64,000 nt of DNA from Pseudonocardia halophobica (GTDB lineage Bacteria; Actinomycetota; Actinomycetes; Mycobacteriales; Pseudonocardiaceae), in contig NZ_BSFQ01000007.1 of assembly GCF_027922425.1 (NCBI RefSeq), forward strand, positions 169,751-233,750. The letters run 5' to 3'. Below, piece by piece: positions 34,588 to 43,514 of this stretch. Made by a program: the position numbers and the translations under genes. The notes beneath the pieces were generated by a model. The model made no database searches, was not told where the DNA came from, and saw only the letters and a list, made by a program, of their open reading frames with translations. How positions within the stretch are numbered: the stretch's first letter is position 1; each line of letters starts with the position of its first letter.

Positions 34588-36530
34588 TTCGCCCCCTCCA
34601 GAGCGGCGTAGACGTCGTCGATGACGGCCAGGGCGTCGCACCCGGCGAACAGGTACCCGTCGACGCCGTCGTAGGAACCCTTGCCCGCGAGCAGGATGCG
34701 CGCGGCGCCGGCCTCGCGCAGCGCGGCCGCCGTGGCCTCGGCCCGCTCGCCGTACAGGGCGTCGGTGGAGCAGAGGACGGCGACCGGGGAGCCGGACTTG
34801 CGGAAGGCCTCGGCGACCTCCTCCGGCGTCTCGGTCGGGCCGGCCTCCGGCCCGGCGACCCCGCCGGCCTGCAGGAGGTTGCGCGCGAACCCGGCGCGGG
34901 CGGTGTACGCCGCGAGCGGGCCGAGCGTGGCCAGGAACGCGGCCGGGCGGGCACCCGTCTCGGCCAGGATGGCGTCCGACCGGTCCCGGTACGCCTCGTA
35001 GGCCTCCGCGGGCCGGTACAGCGGCAGGCCGCCGCGGGCCACGGGCTCCGGCAGCGGGGTGCGCTCGACCGGCTTCTCGTCGAGGTCCGGGAACTCGCTG
35101 ACGCCGGTGAGCGGGGTCCGGCGGGTCGCAACGCCCTTCTCCCGCTTCGCCCGGACCTCGCCGACCTTCTCGGCGACCAGGCCGGAGTCCAGCGCGGCGA
35201 CGGCGCCGCCCGCGGCCTCGAGTTCCTGGAAGAAGGCCCATCCGGCGCGGGCCAGGTCGTCCGTGAGGTGCTCGACGTACCAGGAACCGCCGCCCGGGTC
35301 GATCACCCGGGACAGGTGCGACTCCTCGATCAGCAGCGCCTGGGTGTTGCGCGCGACGCGCCGGGAGAAGGGCTCGGCCTCGCCGATCGCGATGTCGAAC
35401 GGCGGCACGGTCACGGCGTCCGCGCCGCCGACACCGGCCGCGAACCCGGCGACCGTGCCGCGCAGCATGTTCACCCACGGGTCCCGCTTGCTGAACAGCG
35501 TCGGCGAGACGACGGCGTGCTGGGCCTGGCCCGCGGCCGCCGGGTCGTCGGACAGGGCGCCCGAGGCCTCCAGGACCCGGCCCCAGAGCCGGCGGGCGGC
35601 GCGGAGCTTGGCGATGGTCGGGAACTGCTCGGCGGTGGCCGAGTAGCGGAACTCGAGCACGCGGGCGGCGTCGGACACCGGGAGTCCGGCGCCGGTGAGC
35701 GCGCGCAGGTAGGCCACGCCGGCGGCGAGCGAGAAGCCGAGCTCCTGCGCCTCGGACCCGCCGGCCTCCTGGACCGCGGTGGCATCGACGACCACGGCCC
35801 GCACCTGCGGGTACTCCCCCGCGACGCGGGTGGCGAGCGGGACCACCGAGTCGACGTCCGGTCCCGAGCCGGCGCGGGCCCGCAGGCCGATCGGGTCGAG
35901 CCCGAGGGTGCCGAGCAGGGCGTCCTTCGCGACGCCGCGCTCCTCGGCCAGGGTCAGGAAGGCCTCGGCGGCCTCCGCGGCCGACTCCCCCGCGTCGAGC
36001 ACGACCGGGGCGAGGTCGAGCACGACGCCGTCGAGCGCCGCACCCAGCTCGGCCACCGGGATCCCGCCGGCGCCTACGGCGAGCCACACCGACGAGACGC
36101 CGTTCTCGAGGTCGGCCAGCAGGGCGTCGTGCACCGCCGCCGCGGAGGGCGCGGCGTGGTGCTGACGGACGTCCCACCCGTCCGGCACGTGCCCGCCGGC
36201 GCGCGAGCCGCGCACGAAGGGCAGGGCCCCCGGGACGCCGGTCGCGGGCAGGTCCGCGACGTCCTCGGCCGTGTAGAGCGGCTGCACGCGGAGGCCGTCG
36301 GCGGTGTCCCAGGCGAGCTTCTCGACGCCCGCGCCGAGCGGCGCGTCCTCGCCGATGCGCCCGGACTTCCGGACCACGCCGTCGACCGCCGCCGCCCACT
36401 GGTCGCGGGTGGCGTCGGAGAACTCGGCCGCGAGCACCAGGTGCTCCGGCGGCTCCGGGGCGTTCTCGCTGAGCTCCTGCTCGTCCACCTGGTCGGTCGG
36501 GGCGTCCTGCGGTGCCCTGCCTGATGTCAT
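34584..36530 (-). CDS. mutA: Methylmalonyl-CoA mutase, small subunit
   Basis: A 648-residue paralogue of the large subunit that has lost the catalytic B12 ligands. It has the barrel segment [20 protein letters not shown] [47 protein letters not shown] and a C-terminal domain without DxHxxG ([32 protein letters not shown]). It forms the inactive half of the alpha-beta heterodimer. First gene of the operon; ATG at 36530 with GAGGAG about 12 bases upstream. A longer GTG start at 36551 is possible but spans that site. Confidence 0.93.
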   Translation of the reverse strand: MTSGRAPQDAPTDQVDEQELSENAPEPPEHLVLAAEFSDATRDQWAAAVDGVVRKSGRIGEDAPLGAGVEKLAWDTADGLRVQPLYTAEDVADLPATGVPGALPFVRGSRAGGHVPDGWDVRQHHAAPSAAAVHDALLADLENGVSSVWLAVGAGGIPVAELGAALDGVVLDLAPVVLDAGESAAEAAEAFLTLAEERGVAKDALLGTLGLDPIGLRARAGSGPDVDSVVPLATRVAGEYPQVRAVVVDATAVQEAGGSEAQELGFSLAAGVAYLRALTGAGLPVSDAARVLEFRYSATAEQFPTIAKLRAARRLWGRVLEASGALSDDPAAAGQAQHAVVSPTLFSKRDPWVNMLRGTVAGFAAGVGGADAVTVPPFDIAIGEAEPFSRRVARNTQALLIEESHLSRVIDPGGGSWYVEHLTDDLARAGWAFFQELEAAGGAVAALDSGLVAEKVGEVRAKREKGVATRRTPLTGVSEFPDLDEKPVERTPLPEPVARGGLPLYRPAEAYEAYRDRSDAILAETGARPAAFLATLGPLAAYTARAGFARNLLQAGGVAGPEAGPTETPEEVAEAFRKSGSPVAVLCSTDALYGERAEATAAALREAGAARILLAGKGSYDGVDGYLFAGCDALAVIDDVYAALEGAK

Positions 36531-36602
36531 CCGCGCAAACTCCTCACCCACCCCGGCGAGCGCACACGCCGTGGTGCGTCGTCGCTACGCGGGGTTGTGC
36601 GG

Positions 36603-36648
36603 AGTCTAGTGACCGCCCACAGTCACGGTCAGCCGTGACCGGCCGTGA
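36603..36648 (-). promoter_or_regulatory. Candidate mut operon promoter with overlapping inverted repeats
   Basis: On the minus strand CTGACC (36627-36632) and TAGACT (36603-36608) are 18 bases apart, a plausible housekeeping promoter 73 bases ahead of mutA. The -35 is inside CGGTCA-N4-TGACCG (36626-36641), itself inside TCACGG...CCGTGA arms (36623-36648). A regulator bound there would block polymerase. The regulator is unknown. Confidence 0.45.
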
Positions 36649-36671
36649 TCTCCGACTCTGATCGCCCCAGC

Positions 36672-37142
36672 TCAGACCAGGGTGACGGCGTCGCCCGAGA
36701 CGGTGACCGTCTTCTCGGGGAGCGGCTTCTTCGCAGGTCCGTCGGTCGGCGCGCCGTCGGTCACCGAGAAGTAGCTGCCGTGGCAGGGGCACACGATCTG
36801 GCCCTCCGCGACGGACGTCACCTGGCAGCCCTGGTGCGTGCACGTCGTCGAGAAGGCCTTGAAGAGCCCGGCGGTCGGCTGGGTCACGACGACCTGCTGC
36901 GCGGCCAGGATCACACCGCCGCCGACCGGCACCTCGGCGGTCTTCACGAGCGCGGCGGCCGCGGCGCCGCCGGGCTGCGGCGCGGCTGTGCCGCCCGCCT
37001 GCGGGGCGGCCTCGGGCTCCGGCGCCGCCGAGTAGGTGGCGCAGCCGGCGAGCGCGGCGCAGCCGGCGGCGCAGCTGCCGGCGAGGACGGCCCTGCGGTT
37101 CAGCAGGGCGGCGGTGGTGAGGAGCGCGGGACGGGGGCTCAT
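36672..37142 (-). CDS. Exported Rieske [2Fe-2S] lipoprotein
   Basis: A 156-residue protein. The N-terminus has a twin-arginine motif in [23 protein letters not shown], with LAGC as lipobox, so it is probably Tat-exported and lipid-anchored at the membrane. An Ala/Pro/Gly linker (residues 40-62) precedes a Rieske domain with [10 protein letters not shown] and [10 protein letters not shown]: two Cys and two His for the cluster plus the disulfide pair. It is the last gene of a three-gene operon with a multi-pass membrane protein and a secreted protein; electron transfer between membrane haem and an exported acceptor is an inference. Confidence 0.92.
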   Translation of the reverse strand: MSPRPALLTTAALLNRRAVLAGSCAAGCAALAGCATYSAAPEPEAAPQAGGTAAPQPGGAAAAALVKTAEVPVGGGVILAAQQVVVTQPTAGLFKAFSTTCTHQGCQVTSVAEGQIVCPCHGSYFSVTDGAPTDGPAKKPLPEKTVTVSGDAVTLV

Positions 37143-37159
37143 GGTGGGGTCTCCGGGGG

Positions 37160-38161
37160 TCAGAAGGTCAGGCCCTTGGTGGTGAGGAACCACACCGAGG
37201 ACGTGAGGAAGAGGCCGGTCAGCACGACGAACACCAGGCCGCCGAGGACGGGCAGGGCCCAGCGGGGGGCGTCGTGGCGGGGCAGGACGAGCATCTTGGC
37301 GGCGAAGGCGCCGTAGAAGAAGCAGCCCAGCAGCGAGTGCAGGAGCACGCGGAGGTTCGCGTCGGAGTAGCCGAGCGCATAGAGGCAGTGCACCGCGACC
37401 GGGATGGTCAGCAGCACGGCCAGGCGCCCGGACCAGCGGTGGACCGTGGCGGTCCCGCGGCCGGCGGGGCGGCGCTTCCCGATCCGCCCGTACATCCGCA
37501 TCGACGTCCACAGCTGCACCAGCACCAGCACGAACGCGGCCGCGGTCAGCCAACTCTTGGCGGCGAGGCCGCTGGAGAAGCCGGCCAGGTTGATCGCGAT
37601 GCCGGTGCCCTCGTGGACGCGGGCGTACACGCCGAGCCCGACGGAGATCGCGACGCCGACGACGGTCGGGACCAGGAGGGCGGCCGGCCGGGTGCCGGGG
37701 TGGCCCGGGGACTCGACGACCTCCGGGACGTCCGGCTGCCCCTCGACGTCGGCGCCGTAGGGGTGCGGGCCGGGGTCGAACCCGCCGAACCGGTCGAACT
37801 CCTCGAGCTCGTCGTCGTAGTCGGGGCGGTCCCAGGAGCGATGCCCCCAGGTGGGGTCGGCCCAGCCGCTGTCGACGCTGTCGTCGCGCCCGGCCTGGGC
37901 GGGCACCGCGGCGAAGATCGAGGTGGTGGCCTCCTGCAGCCCGGAGTCGAGAGCGGCGTCGGGCTGCGCCGGGACGATCGGCAGGTTCGGGTCGGTCGGC
38001 GGGTCGAACCGGCCCGGGTCGTAGTCCGGCCGGTAGCCGCCGGTGTCGGCGGCCTCGGGACGGTCGGTGGCGGGACGGTCGGTGCCGGGAAGATCGGTGC
38101 CGGCCTCGGTGGCGGGGTCGTAGCCGAGGTCGGTGGCACCGGTGCGCGGGGAGCGGCTCAC
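37160..38161 (-). CDS. Multi-histidine membrane protein (DUF6529/cytochrome b561-like), acidic cytoplasmic N-terminus
   Basis: A 333-residue protein. Residues 1-155 are disordered and rich in Asp, Pro, Gly and Thr. Four to five membrane helices follow. [27 protein letters not shown] and [24 protein letters not shown] supply four His on helices spaced as in b-type cytochrome domains, so haem binding is plausible (inference). This matches proteins annotated as DUF6529 in actinobacteria. It lies between a secreted protein and a Rieske lipoprotein, 20 and 17 bases away, and is driven by an ECF-type promoter. GTG start. Confidence 0.78.
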   Translation of the reverse strand: MSRSPRTGATDLGYDPATEAGTDLPGTDRPATDRPEAADTGGYRPDYDPGRFDPPTDPNLPIVPAQPDAALDSGLQEATTSIFAAVPAQAGRDDSVDSGWADPTWGHRSWDRPDYDDELEEFDRFGGFDPGPHPYGADVEGQPDVPEVVESPGHPGTRPAALLVPTVVGVAISVGLGVYARVHEGTGIAINLAGFSSGLAAKSWLTAAAFVLVLVQLWTSMRMYGRIGKRRPAGRGTATVHRWSGRLAVLLTIPVAVHCLYALGYSDANLRVLLHSLLGCFFYGAFAAKMLVLPRHDAPRWALPVLGGLVFVVLTGLFLTSSVWFLTTKGLTF

Positions 38162-38181
38162 GGGGTCCTCCGGGGATCGGG

Positions 38182-38757
38182 TCAGGCGGTGCCGAGCTTC
38201 TTCAGGACGGCCCGGTCGGTGGCCGCCCCGGCCGGCGTGTCCTCGGGCTGCGCCGAGAAGGGCCAGCTCTTGTCGCCCACGGCGACGGTGCCGAACACGG
38301 CCTGGTTCGTCGCGTCGGCGGTCAGGTCGCCGTCGACGCCGCTGAGCTGCAGCTTCCCGCCGTTGACGGTGCCCTCGAACCAGGACTCGACCTGCTTGCC
38401 GTCGCAGACGTACGCGACGACCTTGTCCCCCTCGACGCCCATCGCGACGGTCACCTCGTTGCCGGCGGAGCGGCCGGCGAAGGCGGAGTCGGTGACGGCA
38501 GGAGCCGCCTGCTGCTGGGCCTGCTGCGGAGCCTGCTGGGGGGCTGCGGCCTCGGGAGCGGCCTGGGCCTGCGGGGCGGCCTGGGCGGCCTCGGCGGGGG
38601 CGCCGTACCCGTCCGAGCCCGCCGAGCCGGACTGCGCGGTCGTGGTCACGGCCGGCGCGTCGTCGGGCCCGCCGGCCAGGACCGTGTTCACGGCGAACAC
38701 CGCCAGGCCGACCGCCAGCACGGCGAGCAGCGTCAGCATCGGGCCGCGTGTCCTCAT
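38182..38757 (-). CDS. Secreted or membrane-anchored Ala/Gln/Pro-rich protein of unknown function
   Basis: A 191-residue protein, no family recognised. Residues 7-29 form a hydrophobic anchor or signal segment. Residues 35-88 are a low-complexity stretch rich in Ala, Pro and Gln. The folded C-terminus (from about residue 90) contains [37 protein letters not shown], a beta-rich domain with a single Cys. First gene of the Rieske operon; ATG with GAGGTG five bases upstream and an ECF promoter about 37 bases upstream. It may be the extracytoplasmic partner of the electron-transfer module. Confidence 0.75.
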   Translation of the reverse strand: MRTRGPMLTLLAVLAVGLAVFAVNTVLAGGPDDAPAVTTTAQSGSAGSDGYGAPAEAAQAAPQAQAAPEAAAPQQAPQQAQQQAAPAVTDSAFAGRSAGNEVTVAMGVEGDKVVAYVCDGKQVESWFEGTVNGGKLQLSGVDGDLTADATNQAVFGTVAVGDKSWPFSAQPEDTPAGAATDRAVLKKLGTA

Positions 38758-38793
38758 CGGTTCACCTCGTTCATGGGGGAGCGTTCACGAGAG

Positions 38794-38821
38794 GACACGG
38801 GCGCGGGCGGGACGCGGTTCA
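38794..38821 (-). promoter_or_regulatory. SigL-type ECF promoter of the Rieske operon
   Basis: On the minus strand TGAACC (38816-38821) and CGTGTC (38794-38799) are separated by exactly 16 bases. This is the consensus reported for mycobacterial SigL. The mirror-image copy at 38845-38872 has the same two elements and spacing. Transcription would start about 30 bases ahead of the ATG at 38757. Confidence 0.75.
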
Positions 38822-38844
38822 CCGGTTCGGGAAAAAAGTTACGG

Positions 38845-38872
38845 TGAACCGTTCCCTCGGTGCGTCCGTGTC
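38845..38872 (+). promoter_or_regulatory. SigL-type ECF promoter of the sigma/anti-sigma operon
   Basis: TGAACC (38845-38850), 16 bases, CGTGTC (38867-38872), identical in elements and spacing to the divergent promoter at 38794-38821. It implies autoregulation of the ECF factor. The two -35 elements face each other as GGTTCACC...GGTGAACC. The leader to the ATG at 38982 is about 100 bases. Confidence 0.75.
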
Positions 38873-38981
38873 GCTGACGTGGACTTCGCTACCCTCACCG
38901 CGCTCCGCAGGGGCACGGGACCGCCGGTGGGTCCGGCCCGTTCCGCCCGCGGTGTCGTCCGTCGTCTCTCCGGGAGCGTGC

Positions 38982-39548
38982 ATGGTCGGGTCGGGTCACC
39001 GGGCGCGGGGACGCGCCCGGGAACGCAGGGGTCCGCGGGACCCGGACGAGGCGCTGATCCGCGCCGTCTACGCCGAGCACGGGCGGGCGCTGCTGGCGTT
39101 CACCACCCGGCTGCTCGGCGACCGGGCGGCGGCGGAGGACGTGGTCCAGGAGGTCCTGGTCCGCGCCTGGCAGCACTCCGACGTGCTGACCAACGGCCGC
39201 GGCTCGGTGCGCAGCTGGCTGCTGACCGTCGCCCGGAACCTGGTCACCGACCGGGTGCGGGCCCAGCGCGCCCGGCCGTCGGAGGTCGAGGAGGACGCCG
39301 CTCCCCCGGTCCCGACCGGCGACCACGCGGACCGGGTCGTCGACGCCCTGACCGTCCTGCCCGCGCTGGAACGGCTCTCGCCCGACCACCGGGACGTCCT
39401 GGCCGAGGTCTACTTCCGCGGCCGGACGCTGCCCGAGGCCGCCGAGGTGCTCGGCGTGCCCCCGGGCACGGTGAAGTCCCGCTCGTACTACGCGCTGCGC
39501 GCCCTGCGCACCGCGCTCGGCCCGACCGTGGAGGGGGTGCCGGGATGA
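38982..39548 (+). CDS. ECF-family sigma factor, SigL-like
   Basis: A 188-residue ECF sigma factor. Region 2: LIRAVYAEHGRALLAFTTRLLGDRAAAEDVVQEVLVRAWQH, then SVRSWLLTVARNLVTDRVRAQRARP; region 4: LERLSPDHRDVLAEVYFRGRTLPEAAEVLGVPPGTVKSRSYYALRALR. This resembles SigL/SigK of mycobacteria. ATG 38982 with GGGAG five bases upstream was chosen; the in-frame extension to 38748 crosses the promoter. It overlaps the anti-sigma gene by ATGA. The preceding promoter matches SigL consensus, so it likely transcribes itself and the divergent Rieske operon. Confidence 0.92.
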   Translation: MVGSGHRARGRARERRGPRDPDEALIRAVYAEHGRALLAFTTRLLGDRAAAEDVVQEVLVRAWQHSDVLTNGRGSVRSWLLTVARNLVTDRVRAQRARPSEVEEDAAPPVPTGDHADRVVDALTVLPALERLSPDHRDVLAEVYFRGRTLPEAAEVLGVPPGTVKSRSYYALRALRTALGPTVEGVPG

Positions 39549-40219
39549 CGACCTGTGGCATCGACGGCGGCGAGCTGTCCGCACACGTCCTGGGGCTGCT
39601 GACCCCCGAGGAGACGACGGCGGTCGAGGCTCATCTGGAGGGGTGCGCGCAGTGCCGCGCCGAGTGGGAGGACCTGCGCGCGATGACGCGGACGCTCGAC
39701 GAGCTGCCCGACGAGGCCCTGCTGGAGGGCCCGCCCGACAGCGACCTGGTGCTGCACCGGGCGTTGCGGGAGATCCGCGACGAGCGCGCCGCGGAGCGCC
39801 GCCGGCGCCTGTTGACCCGCGCGGTCGCCGCGGCGGTGGTGGCCGCGGCGCTGCTCGGTGGCGGGGTCGTCGCCGGACGGGCGCTGGCCCCGTCCGCGCC
39901 GGCCGCCACCGTGGCGGCGGGGGCCCGGACCATGGAGGCGACCCAGGGCGCGGTCACCGCCGCGGTCACCGTGACCCCGGCCAACGGCTGGGTGCGGCTC
40001 GCGGCGAACGTCAAGGGCGTCCCCGCGGGCGAGCACTGCCGCCTGGTCGTGGTGGCCAAGGACGGCTCGCGGGAGATCGCCGGCGGCTGGGTGGTCCCGC
40101 CACAGGGCGAGGCTGGCGGCGTCCACCTCGACGGCAGCGCCGGCGTCCCTGTCGACCAGGTCGCGGGCGTGGTGGTGGAGAACACCGCCGGGGAGAGGTA
40201 CGCGGAGATGAAGGTCTGA
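39545..40219 (+). CDS. Transmembrane zinc-type anti-sigma factor (RslA/RskA-like)
   Basis: A 224-residue protein. The cytoplasmic N-terminal domain carries the ZAS motif AHLEGCAQCRAEW (HxxxCxxC, about residues 29-37), which binds zinc and can respond to oxidation in RslA and RsrA. One membrane helix (LTRAVAAAVVAAALLGGGVVAG, about residues 88-110) precedes an extracytoplasmic RskA-type beta domain (TVTPANGWVRLAANVKGVPAGEHCRLVVV). Coupled to the sigma gene by four bases. It probably holds the sigma factor at the membrane and releases it on redox or envelope signals. Confidence 0.9.
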   Translation: MTTCGIDGGELSAHVLGLLTPEETTAVEAHLEGCAQCRAEWEDLRAMTRTLDELPDEALLEGPPDSDLVLHRALREIRDERAAERRRRLLTRAVAAAVVAAALLGGGVVAGRALAPSAPAATVAAGARTMEATQGAVTAAVTVTPANGWVRLAANVKGVPAGEHCRLVVVAKDGSREIAGGWVVPPQGEAGGVHLDGSAGVPVDQVAGVVVENTAGERYAEMKV

Positions 40220-40636
40220 CGGCTTCCTCGGGGACGTCCGCACTCCGGGGAAAGCCCGTCGTCGGGTAACGGCGGGCAGGGGCCGGGTCGAACGACCCTC
40301 CATGCACACGCGGGCGGGGCGGTGGGGTCGGGGCCGCTCGAATCTCGTGCTCGGCGAGCCGACCCCGGTGCGCGCGATGCCGCGCGGAACGCCGTCGTCC
40401 GGCGTCCTGGCGGTCCGCGCGCTGCGACAGGCGGATGAATTCGCGCGTGCGCGGTTGGCACTGCGGCCGCACATGGGCAGAGTCCGGGTGCCGATCCGCG
40501 GGGGGCGGTTCGGGGCGGTGGGACTCTCCTGTGAGGTTCCGGTGAGCGCTCTCGGCCGTCCCGCTCGCGTCGATTCCACTCCTGTCGGCGCGGATTCGTC
40601 GTCCGGCCCTCCCGTTCCCGGGGCCTCCGGGCGGCC
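40220..40636 (+). other. Intergenic region with one doubtful 112-codon open frame
   Basis: The 417-base gap before the LuxR-type gene has somewhat lower GC than its surroundings. One open frame (40302-40640) ends in a TGATG junction with the next gene, which could suggest coupling. Its later codons, however, lack the usual G/C third-position bias, no domain is visible and there is no ribosome binding site. It more likely holds the regulator's promoter; no terminator hairpin was seen. Confidence 0.4.
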
Positions 40637-43267
40637 GTGATGGTGCGCCACTGGCCCTTCGTCGGCCGCGCCGCCCAGTTGGCGCGGGTGCGACGGATCC
40701 GGTCCGGCCCCGGCGGCCGGGCGGGCGTCGTGCTGGTCGGGCCGGCCGGGTCCGGGCTGACCAGGCTGGCCCGGGCGGTCCTCGACGCGGCCGCGGCGGA
40801 GGGCTGGACGGCACGGTGGGTCATGGCGACGCGCTCGGCGTCGGAGATCCCCCTCGGCGCGCTGGCCCAGTTGCTGGTCGGCGCGGACCCCGTCGAGGGG
40901 CCGCAGGTGCTCACGCAGGTCGCGGGGCACCTCGTCGCCGGCACGAACGGGCGCGGCCTGGTCGTCGGGGTCAACGACGCCCATCTCCTCGACCCCGTCT
41001 CCGCGAGCGTGCTCCACCACCTGGCCGTGACCCGGTCGGCCTTCCTGGTGCTCGCGGCGCGCACCGAGGTGTCCGTGCCCGACCCGGTGTTCGCCCTGTG
41101 GAAGGAGAACCTGCTCGAACGTGTCGACGTCCACGAGTTCGACGAGGACGAGACGGCCGAGCTGCTGAGCCGGGTCGTCGAGGGCCGGGTGGCCCGGGCG
41201 ACCGTGCAGCGGCTACACACCCTGACCGGCGGCAACGCGACCTATCTGCGCGAGTTCGTCGAGGAGGGGCTGCGTTCGCGCGTCCTCTCCCCGGTCGACG
41301 GGGTCTGGCGGTGGGAGGGACCGCTGCGCCCGACCCGCCGGCTGAGCGACCTGGTCCGCGCCCGCATCGGCCCGCTGCTCCCCGGGGAGCAGGAGGCCCT
41401 CGAGCTGCTGGCCTTCGGCCGCGACCTCGACGCCGACGGCCTGATGAGCCGCTACGGCGCCGACCTGCTCGACCGGCTCGAGCAGCGGGGCCTGCTGGTG
41501 TCGCGCGCGGTGGGCGACCGCGTGCGGGTGTCCCTCGCGCACCTGATCGACGTCGAGGTGCTGCGCTCGGCGACCTCGCCGCTGCGCGAGCGCGCGGTGT
41601 ACCGGCTCCTTGCGGAGACCTTCGACGCCCCCGACCTGGAACCCGTGGACCGGATCCGGGCCACCTCCTGGCGGCTGGCCGGCGGGCTCCCGGTCCCCTC
41701 GGAGACCCTCGTGGCGGTCGCCCGGCGGGCCGCGCACGTCGCGGAGCCGGACCATGCGGCCGCAGTGCGGGTGGCCCGCGCCGCCGCCCGTCGCGGTGGC
41801 GGGTTCGACGCCTCCCTGACGCTGGCTCAGGCGCTGACGGCGCTCGGGGAGCCGGCCGCGGCCGAGGAGGTGCTCGCCGGGCTGCCCGCGGACGGCGACG
41901 AGCGACGGCTCCGCCTGGCGCTGGTCCGCCTGGGGATCCTGCAGTGGGGCGTCGGCTCGCCGGATCGCGCGGCGGCGCTGGCGGTGGAGGCCGACCGCGC
42001 GTCCCGGACCGACCCGGGGCGCCCGGACCTGCTCGTCCTGCGCGCGGCGGGTCTCGCGTACTCGGACCGCTGCGGCGAGGCAATCGCCACGGTCGCGCCC
42101 CTCCTCGACGACGAGGACCGGCTCGGCCCGCTGGCCGGCCCGGCACGGGCCGTCGCCGCCGAGGCGTGGTGCGGCACGGGACGGCACGAGGCCGCGCTGG
42201 CCGTGGCCGGGCGCGGCCGTGCGGCGCTGCCCGCCGCGGCCACCTGGACGGCCGGCTGGGGGCTCCCCCACCTGGACTCGGCGAGCTGCGGAGCGCTGGT
42301 CGGCCTGGGACGGTTGGCGGAGGCGGAGGCGCTCGCCGAGGCCGGGCACCGTCGTGCGGTCGACGCCCACCACCCCGTCGCCCAGGCCCTGTACGGGGGT
42401 TGGCACGGCATCGCCCTCGCCCGGCAGGGGCGGCTCGGTGCCGCCCTGGAGCGGTTGCAGGACGCGGCGGGCACGGTCCGGGACGGCGCGTTCCCGTTCC
42501 TGGCCCACGTGCGGGCACAGATCGCCGAGGCCGAGGCGATGCGGGGGGACGCCGTCGCCGCGGCGGCGGCGCTGCGGCACGCCGAACGGGCGGCGGAGGC
42601 GGCGGGCGGGGCCGGCGAGGCGTGGGTGGTGCTCGCGTCGGCGTGGACGGCGGCCGCCCAGGGCGGCGACGCGGTCACCCGCGCGCTGGACGCGGCCGAG
42701 CGCGCGCGGGCGATCTCCCAGCGGCAGGTCGAGCTGCAGGCGCTGCACGGGTGCGTGCGGTTCGACGCGGCGGAGGTGGCCCTGGAGCGGATCACCGAGG
42801 TCGCGGCGGGGGTCGACGGCCCGATCGCGCCCGCCTACGCCCGCCATGCAAGGGCGCTCGCCGCCGGCGACGCCCGCGCGCTCGGCGAGGTCGCCGACGT
42901 CTTCGCCGACCACGGGATGCTGCTGCTGGCCGCCGAGGCCGCGGCCCAGGCCGCCCGCGCGCACGCGCTCGCCGGCCGCAAGGGCGCGTCCCGGCTCGCG
43001 GCCACCCGGGCGCGGGAGTGGGCCGGACGGTGCGAGGGCGCCGCGACCCCGCCCCTGGCGTCGCTGGGCGCGGCCGGGGTGCTGACGTCCCGGGAGTCCG
43101 AGATCGCGACGCTCGCGGCCGCCGGGATGACGAGCAAGGCCATCGCCGCCAAGCTGATGGTGTCGGTCCGCACGGTCGACAACGTGCTGCACGGGATCTA
43201 CCGCAAGCTCGGCGTGCCCGGCAGGCGGGAGCTGGCGGTCGCCCTGCGAGCGGGCGTGGAGGAGTGA
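40637..43267 (+). CDS. Large LuxR-family (LAL) regulator with degenerate ATPase domain
   Basis: An 876-residue protein (GTG 40637; ATG 40640 equally possible). The N-terminal AAA/STAND ATPase begins FVGRAAQLARVRRI; Walker A reads VGPAGSGLTRLAR, so the essential Lys is Leu. Walker B is VVGVNDAHLLD. A long helical-repeat region (residues 330-790) resembles TPR arrays. The C-terminus is a LuxR helix-turn-helix: LTSRESEIATLAAAGMTSKAIAAKLMVSVRTVDNVLHGIYRKLG. It sits just upstream of the charged-protein/dynamin locus in the same direction, 247 bases away, and is a candidate regulator of it, as IniR is for mycobacterial iniBAC. Confidence 0.88.
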   Translation: MMVRHWPFVGRAAQLARVRRIRSGPGGRAGVVLVGPAGSGLTRLARAVLDAAAAEGWTARWVMATRSASEIPLGALAQLLVGADPVEGPQVLTQVAGHLVAGTNGRGLVVGVNDAHLLDPVSASVLHHLAVTRSAFLVLAARTEVSVPDPVFALWKENLLERVDVHEFDEDETAELLSRVVEGRVARATVQRLHTLTGGNATYLREFVEEGLRSRVLSPVDGVWRWEGPLRPTRRLSDLVRARIGPLLPGEQEALELLAFGRDLDADGLMSRYGADLLDRLEQRGLLVSRAVGDRVRVSLAHLIDVEVLRSATSPLRERAVYRLLAETFDAPDLEPVDRIRATSWRLAGGLPVPSETLVAVARRAAHVAEPDHAAAVRVARAAARRGGGFDASLTLAQALTALGEPAAAEEVLAGLPADGDERRLRLALVRLGILQWGVGSPDRAAALAVEADRASRTDPGRPDLLVLRAAGLAYSDRCGEAIATVAPLLDDEDRLGPLAGPARAVAAEAWCGTGRHEAALAVAGRGRAALPAAATWTAGWGLPHLDSASCGALVGLGRLAEAEALAEAGHRRAVDAHHPVAQALYGGWHGIALARQGRLGAALERLQDAAGTVRDGAFPFLAHVRAQIAEAEAMRGDAVAAAAALRHAERAAEAAGGAGEAWVVLASAWTAAAQGGDAVTRALDAAERARAISQRQVELQALHGCVRFDAAEVALERITEVAAGVDGPIAPAYARHARALAAGDARALGEVADVFADHGMLLLAAEAAAQAARAHALAGRKGASRLAATRAREWAGRCEGAATPPLASLGAAGVLTSRESEIATLAAAGMTSKAIAAKLMVSVRTVDNVLHGIYRKLGVPGRRELAVALRAGVEE

Positions 43268-43364
43268 GGCCGCGGCCTCCTGGTCGACGCTTTCCGGGCC
43301 GACGCCTTCCGGTCCGAGGGCCTTCATCTGAGGGCCTTCCGGCCGACGCGGACGACGGCGCCCA

Positions 43365-43412
43365 TGAGTAGTCCGGTCTGCGTCGGGGCGCAGGGAAGTA
43401 CCGGACTACTCA
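43365..43412. terminator. Long stem-loop with 13-base arms (TGAGTAGTCCGGT/ACCGGACTACTCA)
   Basis: Perfect 13-base arms at 43365-43377 and 43400-43412 enclose a loop that forms a further five-base stem (CTGCG/CGCAG). It lies between the regulator stop and the charged-protein gene and has no T run. It could terminate the regulator transcript or act as an operator. The same TGAGTAGT/ACTACTCA arms recur before the Hsp70 gene at 47718-47768. Confidence 0.6.
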
Positions 43413-43514
43413 CGACGCCGCACCCGGAACGCCCGGAGACTGCTGGCCGGCGACCGGCCGGTCGCCACCGCACGAAGGACGAGCCACGCACAGGAACGGG
43501 CAGGAGGGACCGTC

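Noticed and set aside
40302..40640. 112-codon open frame before the LAL regulator
   Set aside because: Weak third-position bias in its second half, no ribosome binding site and no recognisable domain, despite the TGATG junction.
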